Assembly (NCBI GenBank): GCA_041394885.1
Contig: JAWKHI010000001.1
Span: 248,001-312,000 of the forward strand
Origin: DSOI01 sp041394885
Lineage (GTDB): Bacteria > Acidobacteriota > Terriglobia > Bryobacterales > Bryobacteraceae
Reading direction: 5' to 3'
Length of the DNA stretch: 64,000 nucleotides
This document shows, one piece after another, positions 61,009 to 64,000 of this stretch. The first letter of the stretch is position 1. Each line of letters opens with the position of its first letter. Under the pieces are notes generated by a model that was not told where the DNA came from, did not search any database, and was given only the letters and a program-made list of their open reading frames with translations. The translations under genes and the position numbers were made by a program.

Positions 61009-62393
61009 CCTTCCATTCGTTGAAACCAGTGACCCGCAAGCACCTGTCGCGCCGTACCCTTCTGCGCGGTTTGGGCACCGTCATCGCCCTGCCCGCGCTC
61101 GACGCGATGACGCCCGCCTTCGCCGCGCCCGCCAAGACCACCGGCGCCGCGCCCACGCGGCTGATGTTCGCCTACGTGCCCAACGGGATCATCATGCAGG
61201 ACTGGACCCCGGAGGCCACCGGCGCCGCCTACGATTTCAAGCGGATCATGAAGCCGCTCGAGCCGGTGCGTGCCAAAATCAACGTTCTCACCGGACTCAC
61301 CCACAACACCGGCCGCGCCCTGGGCGACGGGCCGGGTGACCATGCGCGCGCCGCCTCCACATTCCTCACGGGCACTCACCCCAAAAAGACCGCCGGCGCC
61401 GACATCAGCCTGGATATCTCGGCGGACCAAATGGCTGCCCGCGCCGTGGGCAAACACACGCGTTTCGCGTCGCTCGAACTGGGCCTCGAAATGGGCCGCC
61501 TTGCCGGCAACTGCGATTCCGGATATTCGTGCGCCTACTCCAACTCCATCTCCTGGCGCGGCCCCAACACCCCCAACCCGCCGGAAGTGAATCCCCGCAA
61601 CGTATTCGAACGGCTGTTCGGGGACCTCGATCCCACCGAAAGCGAGGCGGCGCGGGCGCGGCGTAAACTGTACGACCGCGGCGTGTTGGACTTCGTTCTC
61701 GAAGACGCCCGCTCCCTCCAGACCTCGCTCGGCGCCACCGATCGCCGCAAACTCGACGAGTACCTCACCGCGATCCGCGAGATCGAGACCCGCATCGCCG
61801 CCAACGAAAAGATGGCTGCCTCCCAGGTGGACCTGTCCACGCTCGCGCCCGATTTCGAGAAACCCGCCGGCATCCCGGTTGATTTTCAGGAACACTCGCG
61901 CGTGATGTTCGACATGATGACCATCGCCATGCAGGCGGACCTCACCCGCGTGATGACCGTGATGCTGGCCCGCGAAGGCTCCAACCGGCCTTACCGCGAA
62001 ATCGGGATCCCGGACGGCCACCACAACCTCACCCATCACAAGGGCAATGCCGAATGGATCGAGAAGATCCGCAACATCAACGAGTATCACGTTCGCGCCT
62101 TCGCGGCGTTCCTGTCCCGCCTCGATGCCATCCAGGATGGTGACGGCTCCCTGCTCGATCACTCGATGATCGTTTACGGGTCCGGCATATCCGACGGCAA
62201 CAAGCACACCCATCACGACCTGCCGGTGATCCTCGCCGGTGGCGGCGGCGGCAAGCTCCGCACCGGACGCCACGTCCGGTATCCGCACTACACCCCGTTG
62301 ACCAACCTCTACGTCACGCTACTCGAGCACATGGGCGTGCAGGCCGGCGGAGTGGGGGATTCCAACGGCCGGCTGAACCACCTGGACGCGTGA
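61005..62393 (+). CDS. Tat-exported DUF1552 protein
   Basis: The 462-residue protein has a twin-arginine signal (LSRRTLLRGLGTVIALPALDAM). It contains the DUF1552 strings RLMFAYVPNGIIMQDWTPEATG, VLTGLTHNTGRALGDGPGDHARAASTFLTGTHPKKTAGADI, DGHHNLTHHKG and YGSGISDGNKHTHHDLPVILAGG. The fold is related to sulfatase and DUF1501 proteins, and the histidines suggest a metal site. It always occurs with DUF1592 cytochromes, which supply or take electrons in an unknown reaction. Its ATG overlaps the upstream stop by four bases. Confidence 0.9.
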   Translation: MTFHSLKPVTRKHLSRRTLLRGLGTVIALPALDAMTPAFAAPAKTTGAAPTRLMFAYVPNGIIMQDWTPEATGAAYDFKRIMKPLEPVRAKINVLTGLTHNTGRALGDGPGDHARAASTFLTGTHPKKTAGADISLDISADQMAARAVGKHTRFASLELGLEMGRLAGNCDSGYSCAYSNSISWRGPNTPNPPEVNPRNVFERLFGDLDPTESEAARARRKLYDRGVLDFVLEDARSLQTSLGATDRRKLDEYLTAIREIETRIAANEKMAASQVDLSTLAPDFEKPAGIPVDFQEHSRVMFDMMTIAMQADLTRVMTVMLAREGSNRPYREIGIPDGHHNLTHHKGNAEWIEKIRNINEYHVRAFAAFLSRLDAIQDGDGSLLDHSMIVYGSGISDGNKHTHHDLPVILAGGGGGKLRTGRHVRYPHYTPLTNLYVTLLEHMGVQAGGVGDSNGRLNHLDA

Positions 62394-62454
62394 TCGAGCG
62401 ACCGCTACAGAGCACGGGCCTCCCCCTGGTCCGCATAGGTATTGCTCTGGGAAT

Positions 62455-62477
62455 ATTTCTCGCTCACCCTGAGAAAT
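62455..62477 (+). promoter_or_regulatory. inverted repeat ATTTCTC-N9-GAGAAAT
   Basis: Seven-base arms (62455-62461 and 62471-62477) lie 23 bp before the sigma-28 -35 box of the DksA-like gene, in an AT-rich island. It could be an operator or the 3' hairpin of the DUF1552 message. Confidence 0.35.
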
Positions 62478-62499
62478 TTCCTTTTTCTGCCCACTTCTA

Positions 62500-62526
62500 T
62501 AAAGCATTCCGGCAGACTGCCGATAC
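62500..62526 (+). promoter_or_regulatory. sigma-28 (FliA) promoter of the DksA-like gene
   Basis: TAAA (62500-62503) and GCCGATAC (62519-62526) are separated by exactly 15 bp, a match at 11 of 12 positions to TAAA-N15-GCCGATAA. It lies 22 bp upstream of the ATG at 62548, with GAGGGAAC as a ribosome site between. Confidence 0.7.
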
Positions 62527-62547
62527 CTAACGCCAGAGGGAACGTAC

Positions 62548-63288
62548 ATGCAAAAAGCGAACGGCAAGGTCACCCAAACAACCCGTAAGCCGGCCGCGCG
62601 GAGCACCGCCGCCCGGAGTAACACCGTCCGGAGCAATACCGTCTCGGCCGTCGCCTCGAGACCGGCCAAGAGCGGGTCAAACGGAATGGCCCACGCCGCG
62701 GGCCGGACGCCAGCCGATCGCCAGAACGGGACGCAAAACGGCGCGGCCGGCAAGGGCGCCGCGGTAAGGGGTGTCGTGGTGAAAAACGGAGTCGCCAAGG
62801 GCGGACTCACGAAGAACGGCATTGCCCGGAGCACGGCCATCAACAACTCCCCTCCCGCGCCCGTCGTGGCCCAGCCTCACCTAGCCCCGAAACCCGTGCC
62901 CGCCCGGCCACCGGTGGACCCACGCTATGCGTCGTTTCTCGATGTCCTGATGGACAAGCGGCGGGAACTGCTCGGCAGTCTGGAAGAGACGAAATTCGAC
63001 ACACTGGCCCGATTGGGCCGGGTGGCGGAAGAGGATCAAGCCCAGCTGTCGCACGAGGAGTTTATCTCGCTGCAGCGCAACAGCATGGATTACCAGGCGC
63101 TCCGTCTGGTGGACGGGGCATTGGACCGAATGCGGTCCGGCGAGTACGGGACCTGCCAGGAGTGCGAGGAGGAGATCTCGGCGAAGCGTCTGGCCGCGAT
63201 TCCCTGGGCGAAATACTGCGTGCACTGCCAGGATGGCGCGCACCAGATCGAGCTCAACGAGCAGTACGATCACGCCGACGCGTGGTAG
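62548..63288 (+). CDS. DksA/TraR-type C4 zinc-finger protein with long disordered N-terminus
   Basis: The 246-residue protein has a low-complexity N-terminal half (1-120) rich in Ala, Asn, Lys, Arg, Gly and Val with histone-like short repeats (KNGVAKGGLTKNGIA). A DksA-like helical pair (ASFLDVLMDKRRELLGSLEETKFDTLARLGRVAEEDQAQLSHEEFISLQRNSMDYQALRLVDGALDRMRSGEYG) and a C4 zinc finger (TCQECEEEISAKRLAAIPWAKYCVHCQ) follow. DksA binds the RNA polymerase secondary channel and alters promoter choice. The acidic coiled-coil tip typical of E. coli DksA is not evident. A sigma-28 promoter lies upstream. Confidence 0.87.
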   Translation: MQKANGKVTQTTRKPAARSTAARSNTVRSNTVSAVASRPAKSGSNGMAHAAGRTPADRQNGTQNGAAGKGAAVRGVVVKNGVAKGGLTKNGIARSTAINNSPPAPVVAQPHLAPKPVPARPPVDPRYASFLDVLMDKRRELLGSLEETKFDTLARLGRVAEEDQAQLSHEEFISLQRNSMDYQALRLVDGALDRMRSGEYGTCQECEEEISAKRLAAIPWAKYCVHCQDGAHQIELNEQYDHADAW

Positions 63289-63349
63289 CGGGCCGTCTCC
63301 GAGATTTCGTTCCCTGAAACGGCCCCGGCCGAACGGCTATCCTGAAGGA

Positions 63350-63832
63350 ATGCAACAACAATACACGGCGCCTCCGCCGATGTCGATCGATCCTTCCAAG
63401 AGCTACACCGCCACGCTCGAAACCTCGCGCGGCTCCATCGTTTGTGAGCTCTTTGCCAAGGACGCCCCCAACACCGTCAGCAATTTCGTCTTCCTCGCCC
63501 GGGAAAAATTCTATGACGGCACCGTTTTTCATCGGGTGATCCCGAATTTCATGATCCAGGGCGGCGACCCGACCGGAACCGGCCGCGGCGGCCCCGGTTA
63601 CCGCTTCGCCGACGAGTTTGCGGGGAACCCTCATCGCCACACCGTGGGCGCGCTCTCGATGGCCAACGCGGGTCCGGGCACCAACGGCAGCCAGTTCTTC
63701 GTCACCCACGTGGTGTGCGATTGGCTGGACGGCAAGCACACCGTCTTCGGCAAGGTAGTCACCGGCCAGGATGTGGTCAATGGAGTCCAGCAAGGCGATC
63801 AACTGATCAGCGTCACGATCTCGGAGCAATAG
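63350..63832 (+). CDS. cyclophilin-type peptidyl-prolyl cis-trans isomerase
   Basis: This 160-residue cytosolic protein has the cyclophilin core: FVFLAREKFYDGTVFHRVIPNFMIQGGDPTGTGRGGPGYRFADEF, GALSMANAGPGTNGSQFFVTH, and WLDGKHTVFGKVVTGQDVV. It interconverts Xaa-Pro peptide bonds during folding. The ATG at 63350 (MQQQYTAPPP) was chosen since the longer open frame upstream overlaps the end of the DksA-like gene. An internal ATG at 63380 is an alternative. No signal peptide is visible. Confidence 0.92.
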   Translation: MQQQYTAPPPMSIDPSKSYTATLETSRGSIVCELFAKDAPNTVSNFVFLAREKFYDGTVFHRVIPNFMIQGGDPTGTGRGGPGYRFADEFAGNPHRHTVGALSMANAGPGTNGSQFFVTHVVCDWLDGKHTVFGKVVTGQDVVNGVQQGDQLISVTISEQ

Positions 63833-63944
63833 GCAAACAGCTGAATCCGGAATCCGAGTGCGCCCTCACCACAAGCCTCCCGATCCTGGAGCGCAACGCC
63901 TGCATGGCCCCCACCGGCCGGATGCGGGGACCAGCGAAGCTCCC

Positions 63945-64000
63945 GTGATCACGGAACGGCGGCGAGGCTCCCGGACCCTGTTGCTGCTGGGAACGCTGTT
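63945..64000 (+). CDS. possible start of an exported protein, cut by the window end
   Basis: From a GTG at 63945 the frame reads VITERRRGSRTLLLLGTL to the window edge: a basic stretch and then leucines, like the start of a signal peptide or membrane anchor. There is no clear Shine-Dalgarno sequence, and too little is visible to name it. Confidence 0.3.
   Translation, partial: MITERRRGSRTLLLLGTL

Noticed and set aside
60837..62288. Minus-strand 483-codon frame
   Set aside because: It is antisense to the DUF1552 gene, with low-complexity Gly/Val/Glu translation.
1..64000. CRISPR array, prophage, integrase or plasmid functions
   Set aside because: No regularly spaced repeats, no cas, phage structural, integrase or replication-initiator genes were seen. 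The only mobile-like feature is the small element at 16615-16791.

Overview
The window reads as a chromosomal segment of a GC-rich, Gram-negative Acidobacteriota, most like the Solibacter/Bryobacter group. This is inferred from gene content, not from a marker tree. The indicators are large Oar-type TonB-dependent receptors with an N-terminal carboxypeptidase-regulatory-like domain, a paired DUF1592 cytochrome and DUF1552 protein, many secreted PIG-L/DUF4097/PDZ proteins, L-ring and P-ring flagellar genes (so an outer membrane) and high GC at third codon positions. No phage, plasmid, CRISPR or resistance island is visible.

Layout. 1-4.6 kb: two tandem TonB-dependent receptor paralogues, the first cut by the window edge. 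4.8-13.2 kb: a small secreted protein, a PIG-L deacetylase, a cation/proton antiporter, a methyltransferase, a PPK2 polyphosphate kinase beside an ATP/ADP-type nucleotide translocase, and a beta-CASP nuclease. 13.3-16.6 kb: an Omp85-type barrel, a secreted protein with protein-kinase-like motifs, and an ArsN2-like acetyltransferase, followed by a 177-bp MITE-like element. 16.8-22.7 kb: DnaC-like loader, biotin carrier and biotin carboxylase, a Fur regulator, an FHA-GAF-PP2C phosphatase and a lone nuoB. 22.8-43.6 kb: a flagellar cluster. It has flaG and fliS, then on the minus strand flgJ-type, flgI, flgH, flgA, flgG and flgF, then on the plus strand a fliK-like locus, flgD, flgE, fliN, a fliO-like gene, fliP, fliQ, fliR, flhB, flhA, flhF, fliA and a FliY-like gene. 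44-48 kb: an ECF sigma factor, a HEAT-repeat anti-sigma factor, a DUF4097 protein and a double-PDZ protein in one operon. 48-64 kb: universal stress protein, rfbA and rfbB, a beta-propeller hydrolase, tRNA-Arg, a CYTH protein, gamma-glutamyltransferase, a Tat aldo-keto reductase, a di-haem peroxidase, a sugar-binding lipoprotein, tRNA-Thr, tRNA-Tyr, the DUF1592/DUF1552 pair, a DksA-like protein and a cyclophilin.

How it works together. The flagellar genes make rod, rings, hook, export gate and sigma-28. flaG has a sigma-28 promoter (TAAA-N15-GACGATAA), and a near-perfect one (TAAA-N15-GCCGATAC) precedes the distant DksA-like gene, which suggests that gene belongs to the motility regulon. Reading-frame breaks occur in flhA, in fliP and probably in the fliK-like locus, and none is evident in the complete non-flagellar genes. 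That points either to decay of motility genes or to local assembly error.

The best candidate for an undescribed system is the Omp85 barrel plus secreted kinase-like protein (13275-16175). The second protein combines a signal peptide with a beta-3-like lysine, a perfectly spaced HxDxxxxN loop and an IDFG motif. All similarity statements come from reading motifs; no database search was run.
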